From NCBI RefSeq assembly GCF_900114135.1, contig NZ_FORY01000007.1:164369-228368 (forward strand): 64,000 nt of DNA. The letters run 5' to 3'. Positions 9,033 through 19,296 of the stretch are shown piece by piece; position 1 is the first letter of the stretch, and every line of letters begins with the position of its first letter. The DNA is from Celeribacter halophilus. GTDB taxonomy: Bacteria > Pseudomonadota > Alphaproteobacteria > Rhodobacterales > Rhodobacteraceae. The position numbers and the translations under genes were made by a program. The notes below the pieces were generated by a model that saw only the letters and a list, made by a program, of their open reading frames with translations, was not told where the DNA came from and ran no database searches.

Positions 9033-9063
9033 AAGGGCCGCTCTTAGGAGCGGCCCTTTCCTT
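9033..9063 (+). terminator. Rho-independent terminator of the porin gene
   Basis: A perfect 11-bp stem (9033-9043 with 9048-9058, AAGGGCCGCTC) has a TTAG loop and a T-rich tail TTCCTTTT. It starts 25 bp after the porin stop codon. Confidence 0.88.
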
Positions 9064-9158
9064 TTGTGAGGAGCCTTTTGCCTTGAGGCATTTTCGGGCC
9101 TTGTCCCTTTTGCGCTTGGGCGATACGGTTGCGGCGATATCTTGAAAGGGAGCCTTTG

Positions 9159-9728
9159 ATGTTTCGCCCACCCTATGTTTTGGCCTCTGCGCTGATTGCC
9201 GGATTCACGCTGACAGGCTGTGGCGCTTTTGACAGCGTCGGCTCTATCGGGGACAGCACCGGTTCCCTGCCGTTTTCCGGCGGCAAAAAGGAGACGGTTG
9301 TCACCACGGATGGCACGGTGGAGACCGTGGACACGAAGACCACGGGTCAGGTTGTCGAGATTCCCAATGGCGAGACCATCGTGATTGAACAGTCCAAGCG
9401 GCGCACGATTTTCGGCGGCGGTCGAGGGTCTGTGTCCGACACGGTTCAGGTGAACAAATATATCTGGAATGCGGCGCTGGATGTCTTGTCCTTTCTGCCT
9501 GTGCAGGAGGCCGATCCGTTCACGGGTGTGATCATCACCGGATACGGCACGCCTCCGGGTGGCGGTCGCGCCTATCGTGCGGTGATTCATGTGACCGATC
9601 CGGCACTGGATGCGCGCACGTTGAACGTGTCGCTTTACACGCGCGGCGGTGCGGTGGGCGACGAGACGGTTCATGCCGTGGAAGATGCGATTTTGACCCG
9701 CGCGCGGCAGTTGCGGTCGGGCAAGTAA
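9159..9728 (+). CDS. DUF3576 outer-membrane lipoprotein
   Basis: This 189-aa protein starts with a lipoprotein signal peptide whose lipobox LTGC places the lipidated Cys at about residue 21. The remainder matches the DUF3576 family of alphaproteobacteria: a conserved block NKYIWNAALDVLSFLPVQEADPF is followed by a strand-rich C-terminus. The function is unknown; location next to leuS and lptE is typical of this family and hints at an envelope role. The ATG at 9159 follows an AAAGGGA site, and an upstream in-frame start is not needed. Confidence 0.82.
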   Translation: MFRPPYVLASALIAGFTLTGCGAFDSVGSIGDSTGSLPFSGGKKETVVTTDGTVETVDTKTTGQVVEIPNGETIVIEQSKRRTIFGGGRGSVSDTVQVNKYIWNAALDVLSFLPVQEADPFTGVIITGYGTPPGGGRAYRAVIHVTDPALDARTLNVSLYTRGGAVGDETVHAVEDAILTRARQLRSGK

Positions 9729-9781
9729 AGTTGCGAAGTCAACAAGGCCTCTGGACCCCGGAGAGCCAAGGATTTATGACC

Positions 9782-9808
9782 ACGCCGGGCCCAGGATGCC
9801 CGGCGTTT
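9782..9808 (+). terminator. Hairpin between the DUF3576 gene and leuS
   Basis: A 9-bp perfect stem (9782-9790 with 9798-9806, ACGCCGGGC/GCCCGGCGT) is followed by TTGT. It most likely terminates or attenuates transcription from the lipoprotein gene. The T-tract is short. Confidence 0.5.
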
Positions 9809-9830
9809 GTCTGAGATTAAGGATGTGACC

Positions 9831-12404
9831 ATGAGCCGCTACGCGCCCAGCGAGATCGAACCGAAATGGCAGACCGCCTGGAATGAGGCGGATGTGTTCC
9901 TCGCCCAGCGGGACGAGAGCAAGCCGAAGTATTATGTTTTGGAGATGTTCCCCTACCCGTCGGGGCGCATACACATCGGGCATGTGCGCAACTACACGAT
10001 GGGCGATGTTGTGGCGCGGTATAAGTCTTCGACCGGTTTCAACGTATTGCATCCGATGGGGTTTGACGCCTTCGGGATGCCTGCGGAGAATGCGGCGATG
10101 GCCTCGGGGGGGCATCCGAAGACATGGACCTACAACAACATCGACACGATGGTTGACCAGATGAAGCCTCTGGGTCTGTCGATCGACTGGACACGGATGT
10201 TTGCGACCTGTGATCCGGAGTATTACGGCCAACAGCAGTCCATGTTCATCGACATGCTGGACAAGGGTCTGGTTTACCGCAAGAACGCCACGGTGAACTG
10301 GGATCCGGTGGATATGACGGTTCTGGCCAACGAACAGGTGATTGACGGCTGCGGCTGGCGCTCCGGTGCGCCGGTGGAGCGCAAGGAATTGACCCAGTGG
10401 TTCTTCAAGATTTCCGATTATTCCGAAGACCTTCTGAGCGCGATTGACGGGCTGGACGACTGGCCGGACAAGGTCAAGACGATGCAGAAGAACTGGATCG
10501 GCAAGTCGCGCGGCTTGCAATTCGCCTTCTCCGTGACCGAACCGACCGCCCACACCGACCGGATCGAGGTCTACACGACCCGCCCCGACACGCTGATGGG
10601 CGCGTCCTTTGTGGGGATTTCGGCGGATCACCCGCTGGCCAAAGAACTGGCCGAGCAGAACCCCGAGATTGCAGCCTTCTGCGAGGAGTGTCGCAAAGGC
10701 GGCACCACGGAAGAGGCGATTGAAAAGGCCGAGAAACTGGGCCTGAACACCGGCCTGACCGTGCGCCACCCGTTTGACACATCGTGGGAACTGCCGGTCT
10801 ATATCGCCAATTTCATCCTGATGGATTACGGCACCGGCGCGATTTTCGGCTGTCCGGCGCATGACCAGCGCGACTTCGACTTCGCGACCAAATACGGCCT
10901 GCCGATCAACTATGTCTTTGCCCCCGTCGAGGGCGATCTGAACGAGACCGAAGCCTTTGTCCCGGTCAAATCCGAGAAGGTGAAATACATTCGCGGTTTT
11001 GCGGGCGAAGAGGTCCAGACCGGCGAAGAGGCGGTGAACAGCGCGGTTGATTTCTGCGAAAAGAACGGCGTCGGCCACGGCGTCACGAAATACCGCCTGC
11101 GCGACTGGGGCCTGTCACGGCAACGCTACTGGGGCTGTCCGATCCCCGTGGTGCATTGTGAAAGCTGCGGCGTGGTGCCGGAGAAAAAAGAGAACCTGCC
11201 GATCGAACTGCCCTTCGACGAAGATGGCAAACCGATTGATTTCTCCATCCCCGGCAACCCGCTTGACCGTCACCCGACATGGCGCAACACGACCTGCCCG
11301 AAATGCGGCGGCGCGGCACTGCGCGAGACGGACACGATGGACACATTCGTGGACAGTTCGTGGTATTACGCCCGCTTCACCTCGCCCCGTGCGACCACGC
11401 CGACGGTGAAAGAGGATGCGGATTACTGGATGAACGTCGACCAGTATATCGGCGGCATCGAACACGCGATCTTGCACCTCTTGTATTCCCGCTTCTTCGC
11501 CCGCGCGATGAACGAGACAGGGCATCTGCCGGAGAAATCCCGTGAACCGTTCAATGCGCTGTTCACGCAAGGCATGGTGACCCACGCGATCTACAAGACC
11601 ACAGGCGCGGATGGCCGTCCGGTGTATCACTACCCCGAAGAGGTCGAATTGCGCGACGGCAAGGGCTTTTTGAAAGATGGCACCGAAGTCGAGATCGTGC
11701 CCTCCGCCAAGATGTCCAAATCCAAGAACAACGTGGTCGATCCGGTCGAGATCATCAAACAGTTCGGGGCCGACACCGCACGCTGGTTCGTGCTCTCCGA
11801 CAGCCCGCCCGAGCGCGACGTGGAATGGACCGCAAGCGGGGCCGAGGCAGCAAGCAAACACCTTGGCCGTGTCTGGCGTCTGGCGGCTGCTGCTAGCGCC
11901 GGTGAAGGAAACCGCGAACCAAACAAAGACGATAGTGCGCTCTTGAGAGAAATGCACAAAACCATCCATGATGTGACGTCTGCAATCGAAACCTTTGGCT
12001 TTAACGCCGCTATTGCGCGCCTCTATGCTTTCACAAACGCAATTTCCAAGTCTAAAGCGAGCGTTTATGCTAAAACGGACGCGCTCAAGACGCTGGCCCA
12101 ACTCATGTCCCCCATGACCCCGCACCTCGCGGAAGAAATGTGGTCCATGCTGGGCGGCGAGGGCCTGATTGCACAAGCGCCGTGGCCGGTGCCGGATGAG
12201 GCCATGCTGGTTGAAGACACAGTCACGCTTCCGATCCAGATCAACGGCAAACGCCGCGATGAAATCTCTGTTCCGAAGGATATGCCGAAAGAAGAGGTTG
12301 AAAAGCTGGTGCTGGAAAACGATGCTGTGAAAAAGGCGCTCGATGGCGGGTCGCCGAAGAAACTCATCGTTGTACCGGGCCGCATCGTCAATGTCGTCAT
12401 TTGA
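9831..12404 (+). CDS. leuS: Leucyl-tRNA synthetase
   Basis: This is a class I aminoacyl-tRNA synthetase that charges tRNA-Leu. The HIGH signature is at residues 48-51 (RIHIGHVRN) and KMSKS near 627-631. Between them lie the CP1 editing domain with the threonine-rich [10 protein letters not shown] motif and the zinc-type CPKCGG segment. The length of 857 aa is standard. The ATG at 9831 is chosen over the TTG at 9807, which falls inside a hairpin. The last 14 nt overlap lptE, so leuS, lptE and holA form one transcription unit. Confidence 0.96.
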   Translation: MSRYAPSEIEPKWQTAWNEADVFLAQRDESKPKYYVLEMFPYPSGRIHIGHVRNYTMGDVVARYKSSTGFNVLHPMGFDAFGMPAENAAMASGGHPKTWTYNNIDTMVDQMKPLGLSIDWTRMFATCDPEYYGQQQSMFIDMLDKGLVYRKNATVNWDPVDMTVLANEQVIDGCGWRSGAPVERKELTQWFFKISDYSEDLLSAIDGLDDWPDKVKTMQKNWIGKSRGLQFAFSVTEPTAHTDRIEVYTTRPDTLMGASFVGISADHPLAKELAEQNPEIAAFCEECRKGGTTEEAIEKAEKLGLNTGLTVRHPFDTSWELPVYIANFILMDYGTGAIFGCPAHDQRDFDFATKYGLPINYVFAPVEGDLNETEAFVPVKSEKVKYIRGFAGEEVQTGEEAVNSAVDFCEKNGVGHGVTKYRLRDWGLSRQRYWGCPIPVVHCESCGVVPEKKENLPIELPFDEDGKPIDFSIPGNPLDRHPTWRNTTCPKCGGAALRETDTMDTFVDSSWYYARFTSPRATTPTVKEDADYWMNVDQYIGGIEHAILHLLYSRFFARAMNETGHLPEKSREPFNALFTQGMVTHAIYKTTGADGRPVYHYPEEVELRDGKGFLKDGTEVEIVPSAKMSKSKNNVVDPVEIIKQFGADTARWFVLSDSPPERDVEWTASGAEAASKHLGRVWRLAAAASAGEGNREPNKDDSALLREMHKTIHDVTSAIETFGFNAAIARLYAFTNAISKSKASVYAKTDALKTLAQLMSPMTPHLAEEMWSMLGGEGLIAQAPWPVPDEAMLVEDTVTLPIQINGKRRDEISVPKDMPKEEVEKLVLENDAVKKALDGGSPKKLIVVPGRIVNVVI

Positions 12405-12876
12405 TCGCAGAACAGTTCTGATCTCGCTCGTAGCCCTCGCGGGCTGCGGCTTTACCCCGGCTTACGGGCCGGGGGGCACAGGTGCGGCCTTGCGGGGCAA
12501 GGTGGAGATCGCCGCGCCGAAGGGACGCCAAAGCTACAATCTCAGCAACCGGCTGATTGACCAGTTCGGCCCGACAGAGACGCCGCTCTATCGTCTGAGC
12601 TATGACATCACGACGGAAGAGAACGACATCGGGCTGACCCGTGATGGCGACATCAACCGCTATCACATCACAGGGACGGTCAAATTCACCCTGAGCGACA
12701 TTGCCACAGGCCGGACGCTTCTTGACAGCAGCACCTCGAATTTCACCTCCTACTCGGCAACGGGGAATTCGGTCGACACGCTGACCGCCACGCGCGATGC
12801 CTATGAGCGGCTGATGACGATTCTGGCCGACCAGATGGTGAGCGAGATCATCGCCACGGTAGAGCTGCCCTCATGA
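12391..12876 (+). CDS. lptE: LPS-assembly lipoprotein LptE
   Basis: This 161-aa outer-membrane lipoprotein plugs the LptD barrel in lipopolysaccharide export. The signal peptide has a twin-basic start and the lipobox LAGC, followed by [10 protein letters not shown], the usual LptE opening. The middle shows the two-strand pattern of LptE ([24 protein letters not shown]). Sequence conservation of LptE is low, so the call rests on these features plus synteny with leuS and holA. It overlaps both neighbours (14 and 4 nt). Confidence 0.85.
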   Translation: MSSFDRRTVLISLVALAGCGFTPAYGPGGTGAALRGKVEIAAPKGRQSYNLSNRLIDQFGPTETPLYRLSYDITTEENDIGLTRDGDINRYHITGTVKFTLSDIATGRTLLDSSTSNFTSYSATGNSVDTLTATRDAYERLMTILADQMVSEIIATVELPS

Positions 12877-13898
12877 AACTCTCCGCCCGCGACGCGCTGT
12901 CCTATTTCGCCAAGCCCGACAAGGGCAAGGCGGGTGTCCTGCTCTACGGGCCGGATGCCATGCGAATCGCGATCCGGCGTCAGGAGATTATCGAGGGGCT
13001 GATCGGCAAACAGGGCGAGGAGGAAATGCGCCTCACCCGCATGTCCGGCGCGGAATTACGCAAGGACAAGGCGCTTTTGATGGACGCGCTCAAGGCACAG
13101 GGGTTCTTTCCCGGTGCCCGCGTCGTCTTTGTCGAGGATGCCACCGACCAGATCACGGATGTGACCAAGGATGCCTTGTTCGACTGGCGCGAAGGCGATG
13201 CGCAGATCGTGATCACGGCGGGCAGCCTCAAGGCCAGTTCCAAGCTGCGCAAGCTCTTCGAGGGCCATCCCAGCGCCTATGCCATTGCGATCTATGCCGA
13301 CCCGCCCTCCCGCGCGGAGATCGAAGCGACCCTTGCGAAAGCGGGGATCAAGGATGTGTCGCGCGATGCCATGACGGATATCGAGGCGCTCTCGCGCACG
13401 ATTGATCCGGGAGATTTCCGGCAAACGCTTGAAAAGCTGGCGCTTTACAAGATCGGAGACCAGACGCCGGTGTCGAGCGAGGATGTGCTGAACTGCGCCC
13501 CCGCCACGACAGAGGCCGAGGTGGATGATGTGCTCAACACGGTCGCCGAGGGGCGTGCCAACGAGTTGGGGCCTTTGATGCTCAAGATCGCGGGGCAAGG
13601 GATTGATCCGGTCGCGCTGTCGATCTTTACCATGCGGCATTTCCGGACCTTGCATGCGGCGGCGTCCGATCCGGGCGGCGCGGCCTCCGGCATTGCCCGT
13701 GCGCGTCCGCCGATTTTCGGACCGCGCCGTGACCGGATGACGCGACAGGCGCAGAACTGGGGCATGTACAAGCTGGAAACCGCGCTTGGCATTCTGACCG
13801 ACACGGATCTGACATTGCGCTCCGCGTCGAAAGCGCCGACCATGGCGGTGATGGAACGCGCGCTCATCCGGCTTGCTATGTTAGCGCACCGGCGCTGA
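12873..13898 (+). CDS. holA: DNA polymerase III subunit delta
   Basis: This is the clamp-loader delta subunit, which opens the beta sliding clamp. The 341-aa chain starts with the family block VLLYGPDAMRIAIRRQEI and keeps the AAA+-like fold without a functional P-loop. The conserved ATTEAEVDDVLNTVAEG and DPVALSIFTMRHFRTL segments occur in the C-terminal half. The start overlaps the lptE stop (ATGA). It is the last gene of the leuS operon. Confidence 0.92.
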   Translation: MKLSARDALSYFAKPDKGKAGVLLYGPDAMRIAIRRQEIIEGLIGKQGEEEMRLTRMSGAELRKDKALLMDALKAQGFFPGARVVFVEDATDQITDVTKDALFDWREGDAQIVITAGSLKASSKLRKLFEGHPSAYAIAIYADPPSRAEIEATLAKAGIKDVSRDAMTDIEALSRTIDPGDFRQTLEKLALYKIGDQTPVSSEDVLNCAPATTEAEVDDVLNTVAEGRANELGPLMLKIAGQGIDPVALSIFTMRHFRTLHAAASDPGGAASGIARARPPIFGPRRDRMTRQAQNWGMYKLETALGILTDTDLTLRSASKAPTMAVMERALIRLAMLAHRR

Positions 13899-13958
13899 GC
13901 GCAAACGCGGTTTGAACGCCGGCGCAAACATCCCAGATAGGGAGAAAAGGAGCCGCAC

Positions 13959-14957
13959 ATGATCCCCTATTCCCTACTTGACCTTGCCCCCGTGCCTGAC
14001 GGTGTCACCACTGCGCAGGCGTTGAAAAATTCCGTCGATCTGGCGCAACATGCCGAAAGCTGGGGCTTTAACCGCTACTGGCTTGCCGAACATCACAACA
14101 TGCCAGGGATTGCCTCTGCCGCCACGGCGGTGCTCATCGGGCATATCGCGGGGCAGACCTCGACCATGCGGATCGGCGCGGGCGGGATCATGTTGCCCAA
14201 CCATGCGCCGTTGCAAGTGGCCGAAGCCTTTGGCACCCTGCGCGAATTGTATGGCGACCGCATCGACCTCGGTCTCGGACGCGCTCCGGGCACGGATATG
14301 TCCACCGCCCGCGCGCTGCGCCGCAACCTGATGCCCGGCACCGCCAATGGCGAGACCTTCCCGCAAGATGTGCAAGAGCTGCTGGGCTATCTGGGCGACA
14401 TGCCCGAAGACGCCCCCGTGCGCGCCTTTCCGGGGACGGGCACCCATGTGCCGGTCTGGATGCTCGGCTCGTCGACCTATGGCGCGGAACTGGCCGCGAT
14501 GCTGGGCCTGCCCTATGCCTTCGCCTCGCATTTCGCTCCTGCGGCGCTGGATCAGGCGGTCAAAATCTACCGCGATCTGTTCCGCCCCTCCGCCTATCTC
14601 GACAAACCGCACTTCATGCTGGCGACCAATGTCTTTGCCGCCGACACCGAAGACGACGCGATCTATCTGCGCTCGTCGATGATGCAGGCCTTTGCCAACC
14701 TTCGCACCGGCAAGGCCGGAAAACTGCCGCGCCCCGTGCGGGACATCTCGACCGTTATCCCCGCGCAATTTCTCCCTGCGCTGGACGCCATTTTCACCGT
14801 CTCCGCCACGGGCACGAAACCGATGGTCAAAGACAAACTCGCCGCCCTAATCGCACGCTACCAGCCCGATGAAATCATCATCGCGGCCAATATCCACGAC
14901 CATGCGGCGCGGCTCAGATCCTACGAAATTGCCGCCGAGGTCATGCGAGAGACATAA
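13959..14957 (+). CDS. LLM-class flavin-dependent oxidoreductase
   Basis: This is a luciferase-like monooxygenase of 332 aa in the YhbW-type subgroup (MsnO8-like). Marker segments are the N-terminal [26 protein letters not shown], the FMN-phosphate region [13 protein letters not shown], and [11 protein letters not shown]. These enzymes use FMNH2; the physiological substrate is unknown. An AAAAGGAG site precedes the ATG. Its 3' end overlaps the convergent flavoprotein gene by 17 bp. Confidence 0.88.
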   Translation: MIPYSLLDLAPVPDGVTTAQALKNSVDLAQHAESWGFNRYWLAEHHNMPGIASAATAVLIGHIAGQTSTMRIGAGGIMLPNHAPLQVAEAFGTLRELYGDRIDLGLGRAPGTDMSTARALRRNLMPGTANGETFPQDVQELLGYLGDMPEDAPVRAFPGTGTHVPVWMLGSSTYGAELAAMLGLPYAFASHFAPAALDQAVKIYRDLFRPSAYLDKPHFMLATNVFAADTEDDAIYLRSSMMQAFANLRTGKAGKLPRPVRDISTVIPAQFLPALDAIFTVSATGTKPMVKDKLAALIARYQPDEIIIAANIHDHAARLRSYEIAAEVMRET

Positions 14958-16179
14958 GCGCCCCTTGCGCGGCGCGCCGTCCGGTGGCGAGGCACGCGGT
15001 CAGAAGATAGCCCCCTGTCGGCGCGTCCCAATCGAGCATCTCGCCCGCAAAGAACAGCCCCTGTTTTTTGCGGGATTCGAGACTGTCCGTCAGGCTTTCA
15101 AACCGTACACCGCCCGCCGTGGAAATGGCCTCGTCCATTGGGCGCATCTCCAGCCCCGTGATCTCCAGCGCCTTGAGCGATGCGGCCAGATCGTCCGGCT
15201 GCGGCCCTGCAAATTCCATGAGCAAGGCGATCTTCTCCGGCGACAGACGCAGGGCACGTTTCAGGAACTTCGTCAGGGTTTCCTTGGGTTTGCGCTGGGT
15301 CAGTCTCTGTTCGAGCTTGCCTGCGGACCAGTCCGGCAACAAATCGAGAACCAAGGGGGCTCCGTCTCTAAGGCCACGGGTGACGCTGTAAATCCCGCCG
15401 CCTTCCAAACCGCGCTCGGAAATCACGAACTCCCCGCTGCTCTCATAAGCCCCGCTGCGCAAGTGCACGCCTTTGACCGGATGGCCGAAATGCCGCGCCA
15501 TGTGGCCGCTCCACGCAAGCGTCACGCCAACATTGGACGGCGCGAAAGGGCGAAGTTCCACATAGTCCTGCACCATCTCCACCCACACGCCATTCGAGCC
15601 CAATCTGGCCCAACTCGCCCCGCCAAGCGCGAGAATGACCACCTTGGCCACAACCTCGACAGAGCCTTGCGGCGTGGCAAATCCTACCCGCTCGCCGAGC
15701 GCCTCCATACGCCAGTTGCGGCGCAGGTCGACACCCTGCTCCGCCAAGCGCCCGAGCCATGCACGCAGAAGCGGAGAGGCTTTCATCGCCTTGGGAAAGA
15801 CACGGCCAGACGAGCCTGTGAACATCTCCTGGCCCAGCGCCTCGGCCCAAGCAATCGCCTCTTGCGGGCCGAAATCCTCCAAAGCCTGCTGCAAGACGGG
15901 ATGCACAGGCGCGTAGGCGTGCAAGAACGGCTCGAGTGCTTCGTTTTTCGTCAGGTTCAGACCCGATTTCCCCGCCATGAGGAATTTGCGCGCGGGGGAG
16001 GGTTTCGCCTCCGCCAGAAGCACATGATGCCCCGCCGCCGACAACACATCCGCCGCCATCAAACCGGCAGGCCCCGCGCCAACGACGAGCACATCACTAT
16101 GCTCCACGCGCTGCGTCGCGGGAGAGTGATCCGCTACGGTTTGAGACACAAGAGTCTGTTTCACGGTCGTTTGCGTCAC
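14941..16179 (-). CDS. TIGR03862/HI0933-like flavoprotein
   Basis: This is an NAD(P)/FAD-dependent oxidoreductase of unknown substrate. It has a dinucleotide motif [15 protein letters not shown] and the family-specific block [18 protein letters not shown]. The C-terminal FAD segment reads [28 protein letters not shown]. The start is taken as the GTG at 16179 that overlaps the TGA of the upstream enoyl-CoA hydratase gene (GTGA), giving 412 aa. An alternative longer start would run far into that gene. It is the last gene of an SDR, hydratase, flavoprotein operon. Confidence 0.85.
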   Translation of the reverse strand: MTQTTVKQTLVSQTVADHSPATQRVEHSDVLVVGAGPAGLMAADVLSAAGHHVLLAEAKPSPARKFLMAGKSGLNLTKNEALEPFLHAYAPVHPVLQQALEDFGPQEAIAWAEALGQEMFTGSSGRVFPKAMKASPLLRAWLGRLAEQGVDLRRNWRMEALGERVGFATPQGSVEVVAKVVILALGGASWARLGSNGVWVEMVQDYVELRPFAPSNVGVTLAWSGHMARHFGHPVKGVHLRSGAYESSGEFVISERGLEGGGIYSVTRGLRDGAPLVLDLLPDWSAGKLEQRLTQRKPKETLTKFLKRALRLSPEKIALLMEFAGPQPDDLAASLKALEITGLEMRPMDEAISTAGGVRFESLTDSLESRKKQGLFFAGEMLDWDAPTGGYLLTACLATGRRAAQGALMSLA

Positions 16180-16790
16180 GGATGGACCAGCGCCTTGATG
16201 CCCGCGATATGCGCAGGCGCGGCACCCATTGCGGCCTCGCCCAAGGCAGCCACGGCATCCTTCATCTCGGCGGCGGGCACAAGCCGGTCCACCAGCCCCC
16301 AAGACAGAGCCTCCTCTGCGGGGATTTTCTGACCCGCCATCAGGATCATCTTGGCCCGCGCCGGACCGATGAGTGCGGCCAGTCGCTTTGGGTCGGAGGG
16401 CTGCGGCAGAAAACCGAGTTTCATCACCGGATAGAAGAACTTCGCATTCGAGTCAGACAGGCGCAGGTCACAGGCCAGCGCCATGCCGAAAGCACCGCCC
16501 GCCAATGTGCCGTTGAGCGCGGCGATGGTGAGACAGGGCAGAGCGGCGATCTTGCCCGACAAGTCCTCCCACAAGGGCGAGGTCGCAAGACCCGCGCGGG
16601 CCTCGTCGAGATCGGCACCGGCGGAAAAGACCTTTCCCGCCCCCGTCAGCACAAAGACCTTCGCCTGGTCTGCGGCCTCGTCCACGATCCCGACGAGCCG
16701 CGACAGCATGTCAGAGGTCAGGGAATTGGCCTTTTCGGGCCGGTTCAGGGTCACAACCCAAAGCGCACCATCGCGGTCAAGTTCGATCAT
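16176..16790 (-). CDS. Enoyl-CoA hydratase/isomerase family protein (short)
   Basis: This crotonase-fold protein probably acts on an acyl-CoA. The oxyanion-hole motifs are present: FSAGADLDEA and LNGTLAGGAFGMALACDLRLSD. At 204 aa it lacks the C-terminal helical region of the usual ~260-aa enzymes. The usual catalytic Glu of crotonase cannot be placed with confidence, so isomerase or other activity is possible. The start at 16790 (MIELDRDG) overlaps the stop of the upstream SDR gene by ATGA, and the stop overlaps the flavoprotein start. Confidence 0.83.
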   Translation of the reverse strand: MIELDRDGALWVVTLNRPEKANSLTSDMLSRLVGIVDEAADQAKVFVLTGAGKVFSAGADLDEARAGLATSPLWEDLSGKIAALPCLTIAALNGTLAGGAFGMALACDLRLSDSNAKFFYPVMKLGFLPQPSDPKRLAALIGPARAKMILMAGQKIPAEEALSWGLVDRLVPAAEMKDAVAALGEAAMGAAPAHIAGIKALVHP

Positions 16791-17542
16791 GCCACCACCC
16801 CGATCTTGCGCCGGAAATCCTCGTCGCGCAGTTGCAATTCTTCTCCGAGATGGGCGTCCGCCTCGGCAGAGCACATCCACAATAGCGCCTGCGCGGGCCA
16901 ATCGGGCGGAACATGGTCGGACCAGTCAAGCTGGCTCACCGCGTTAATGCCGGAGGCTTTGATTTCCCGCTGCATTCGGGTCGCAACCGTGCCCGGAGAC
17001 AGGCCTATCGCGCGGATGCCATTGGCACGTTCTTCAAGGTCCAGCATCGCGGTCAGCATGGCCGCACCCGCTTTGGATGTGCAATAGGCGCTCCACCCTT
17101 CGACAGGGCGATGGGCCGCGCCGGAGGAAATGGTCAGCACCGTGCCGCCGCCACGGGCCACCATAGTCGGCACCACGCGCCGCATGGCGTAGAACACGCC
17201 TTTGACATTGATATCAATGAGTTGGCTCCACGCCTCGGGGTCAAGCGCCTTCAGGTCGCCAATCGGATCAATCACACCGGCGTTGTTTATGAGAATATCG
17301 ACGGGGCCGAAATGCTCCTCGATGCTCTGCATGGCCGCATCCACCGCCGCGTAATCCGAAATATCGCAAGGCACCGCCAGAGCGCGCGGGCCGATGTCGT
17401 CGGCAATGGCAGAAATCGCGGGTTTGCTGCGGGCGATCAGGGCGACATTGGCCCCCTCGGACGCAAACAGACGCGCTGTGGCCTCTCCGATCCCGCGGCT
17501 CGCGCCGGTGATGGCGACGGTTTTTCCATCGAGTTTCGACAT
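16787..17542 (-). CDS. SDR family NAD(P)-dependent oxidoreductase
   Basis: This is a classical short-chain dehydrogenase of 251 aa. The cofactor motif is TGASRGIG (residues 11-18), followed by NNAGV, Ser of the active site in TISSGAAHRP and the YCTSK catalytic Tyr-Lys pair. PG in GLSPGTVATRM is also conserved. The substrate is unknown. It begins a three-gene operon with the short enoyl-CoA hydratase and the flavoprotein. The ATG at 17542 has a GGGAGAAGG-type site. Confidence 0.88.
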   Translation of the reverse strand: MSKLDGKTVAITGASRGIGEATARLFASEGANVALIARSKPAISAIADDIGPRALAVPCDISDYAAVDAAMQSIEEHFGPVDILINNAGVIDPIGDLKALDPEAWSQLIDINVKGVFYAMRRVVPTMVARGGGTVLTISSGAAHRPVEGWSAYCTSKAGAAMLTAMLDLEERANGIRAIGLSPGTVATRMQREIKASGINAVSQLDWSDHVPPDWPAQALLWMCSAEADAHLGEELQLRDEDFRRKIGVVA

Positions 17543-17658
17543 TGTGAACCTTCTCCCTCTTTCATTTGCGACTTTAGGGTCTTGTGTCGGCGGGTTCCAG
17601 TCTTGACCCTCCGCGCAAAGCACGAAAGTGTACGCGCGACTGTTCAAGGAGATTAATC

Positions 17659-19209
17659 ATGCGTTCCCTGTTATCCGCAACGGCGCTCACCGCGCTCTGC
17701 TTATCGGCCACCCCCATGTTCGCCGATGTCACCCCCGAAGATGTCTGGGGGGCCTATCAGGAGATGATGGCCAAAACGGGCGCAACACCGACTGCCGAAG
17801 TCGAACGCGACGGCGATACTCTGGTGGTGCGCAACATGGTCTATGACATGACAATGGATATGGGGGCGTCTTCAGTGTCCTCCACCACCACCGCGCCGGA
17901 AATCCGTTTTCAGGAACGCGCGGGCGGCACGGTCGCCATGTGGTTCCCTGCCCCGCTCACCTCGGTTTCGGTCACACAGGTCGAAGCCGGGCTGGACGAT
18001 GGCATGGAAGACGAGACGATCGAGACCCGCTCGACCATGCGTCTTGACGGGACTTCCGTTGTGTCCGGCGCGCCCGACGACATGCTGTTCACCTTCAAGG
18101 ACAGCACCGTTGAAATGGTCAATGACCCTGTGATGATGGACGGCGAGATGATCCAGCCGGGCCTGTCGGCCAAGGTTGCCGGCATCTCGGGCACCTACAG
18201 CATTGATCGCAGCGGTGAGGCGCTGACATCGGGCATCGACATGACCGCCGCCGCGCTGAGCTATGAATTCGACGAGATGGAAACCGAAGAAGGTGATCTT
18301 GTCGACATGGGCTTTACCGCCAACGGGATGACCGTAAAGGGGCAGGTCATGCTGGCTCAGGGCGAACCGGATGACGCGATGCAAGCGCTCGTAGGCCAGA
18401 GTGATGTGGATGTGAACCTCGGTTTTGCCGACAGTTCCACCTTTGTCGCCGTGACCAGCGACGAGCCCAATTCCGGCATGGACATCAAGGCAACCTCCGG
18501 TCAATCGACCCTTGGGCTGACGCTCAAAGGCGGGGCCATCGGCTATGATGCCACGGCGGGAGATGTGAACATCACCGTAGGCGGCCCGCAGATTCCGGGC
18601 GGTCAGGTCGAAGTTGCGATGAAGGAATACAGCACCGCGCTGCTCTTCCCCCTCGCAGCCTCAGACGCGCCGCAGCCATTTGAGGCCAAGATCGGCCTTG
18701 AAGAGGTGGTCCTACCCGAGATCGCATGGATGATCGCCGATCCGTCCGGCCAGTTGCCCCATGATCCGGCGAGCCTGCGTCTTGCGTTTGAAGGCACGTT
18801 GGAAAATGGCGTGAACCTCTTTGATGCGGAAGCCATGGCGGCCTTTGAGGCCAGCGGCGAGAAAATGCCCTTCGCGCTGCAAACTCTCGAACTGCCGGAG
18901 ATTTTCCTCAGCCTCGCAGGCGCTTCAATCGCAGGCGAAGGCGCGGGCAAGTTTCTGGACAAAGAGCCCGCCGTGGCCGGTGGCATGCCGCCCTTTGCCG
19001 GAAACCTCTCGCTCAAACTTGTGGGCGTGGCGGATCTGATCAGCAACCTAACGGCCACGGGCATCCTGCCTGCAGAACAGGCAATGTCGGCACAGATGAT
19101 GCTGGGCCTGTTTGCCCGTCCGGGGGATGCGGCCGGTGAACTGGTCTCTGAAATCGAGATGACCGAAGACGGCCAGATCATCGCCAACGGGCAACCTTTG
19201 CCCTTCTGA
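17659..19209 (+). CDS. DUF2125 periplasmic protein
   Basis: This 516-aa exported protein has a signal peptide (residues 1-22, cleaved after PMFA) and a large strand-rich DUF2125 region typical of alphaproteobacteria. It is acidic and Met-rich, with repeated DDMLFTFKDSTVE- and SYEFDEMETEEGD-type strands. The function is unknown; DUF2125 proteins are predicted periplasmic or outer-membrane-associated. The ATG at 17659 follows CAAGGAG. No partner gene is obvious: the SDR operon is divergent and the next gene, tldE, has its own leader after a hairpin. Confidence 0.78.
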   Translation: MRSLLSATALTALCLSATPMFADVTPEDVWGAYQEMMAKTGATPTAEVERDGDTLVVRNMVYDMTMDMGASSVSSTTTAPEIRFQERAGGTVAMWFPAPLTSVSVTQVEAGLDDGMEDETIETRSTMRLDGTSVVSGAPDDMLFTFKDSTVEMVNDPVMMDGEMIQPGLSAKVAGISGTYSIDRSGEALTSGIDMTAAALSYEFDEMETEEGDLVDMGFTANGMTVKGQVMLAQGEPDDAMQALVGQSDVDVNLGFADSSTFVAVTSDEPNSGMDIKATSGQSTLGLTLKGGAIGYDATAGDVNITVGGPQIPGGQVEVAMKEYSTALLFPLAASDAPQPFEAKIGLEEVVLPEIAWMIADPSGQLPHDPASLRLAFEGTLENGVNLFDAEAMAAFEASGEKMPFALQTLELPEIFLSLAGASIAGEGAGKFLDKEPAVAGGMPPFAGNLSLKLVGVADLISNLTATGILPAEQAMSAQMMLGLFARPGDAAGELVSEIEMTEDGQIIANGQPLPF

Positions 19210-19230
19210 TCCCCGATCATGTGACAACGC

Positions 19231-19255
19231 CCGCTTGCGCTTTTGGCGCAGGCGG
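19231..19255 (+). terminator. Hairpin after the DUF2125 gene
   Basis: A 10-bp stem with one G-U pair (19231-19240 with 19246-19255, CCGCTTGCGC/GCGCAGGCGG) has a TTTTG loop. There is no T-run, so termination is likely but unproven. Confidence 0.4.
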
Positions 19256-19296
19256 TGCATCTGAGACAAAGACGCGACGAAGAACGGAGAGACGCC

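Noticed and set aside
7788..9674. 628-codon open frame on the minus strand opposite the porin and the lipoprotein genes
   Set aside because: It is antisense to two well-supported genes; the strong codon bias of the porin gene keeps the opposite frame open. The predicted protein is low-complexity and has no recognisable domain.
9776..9814. Possible leader peptide of 12 codons overlapping the hairpin before leuS
   Set aside because: An attenuation leader for leuS should be rich in Leu codons; this one has none ([12 protein letters not shown]).
9774..11078. 434-codon open frame opposite leuS
   Set aside because: Antisense shadow of leuS; Arg/His-rich translation without motifs.
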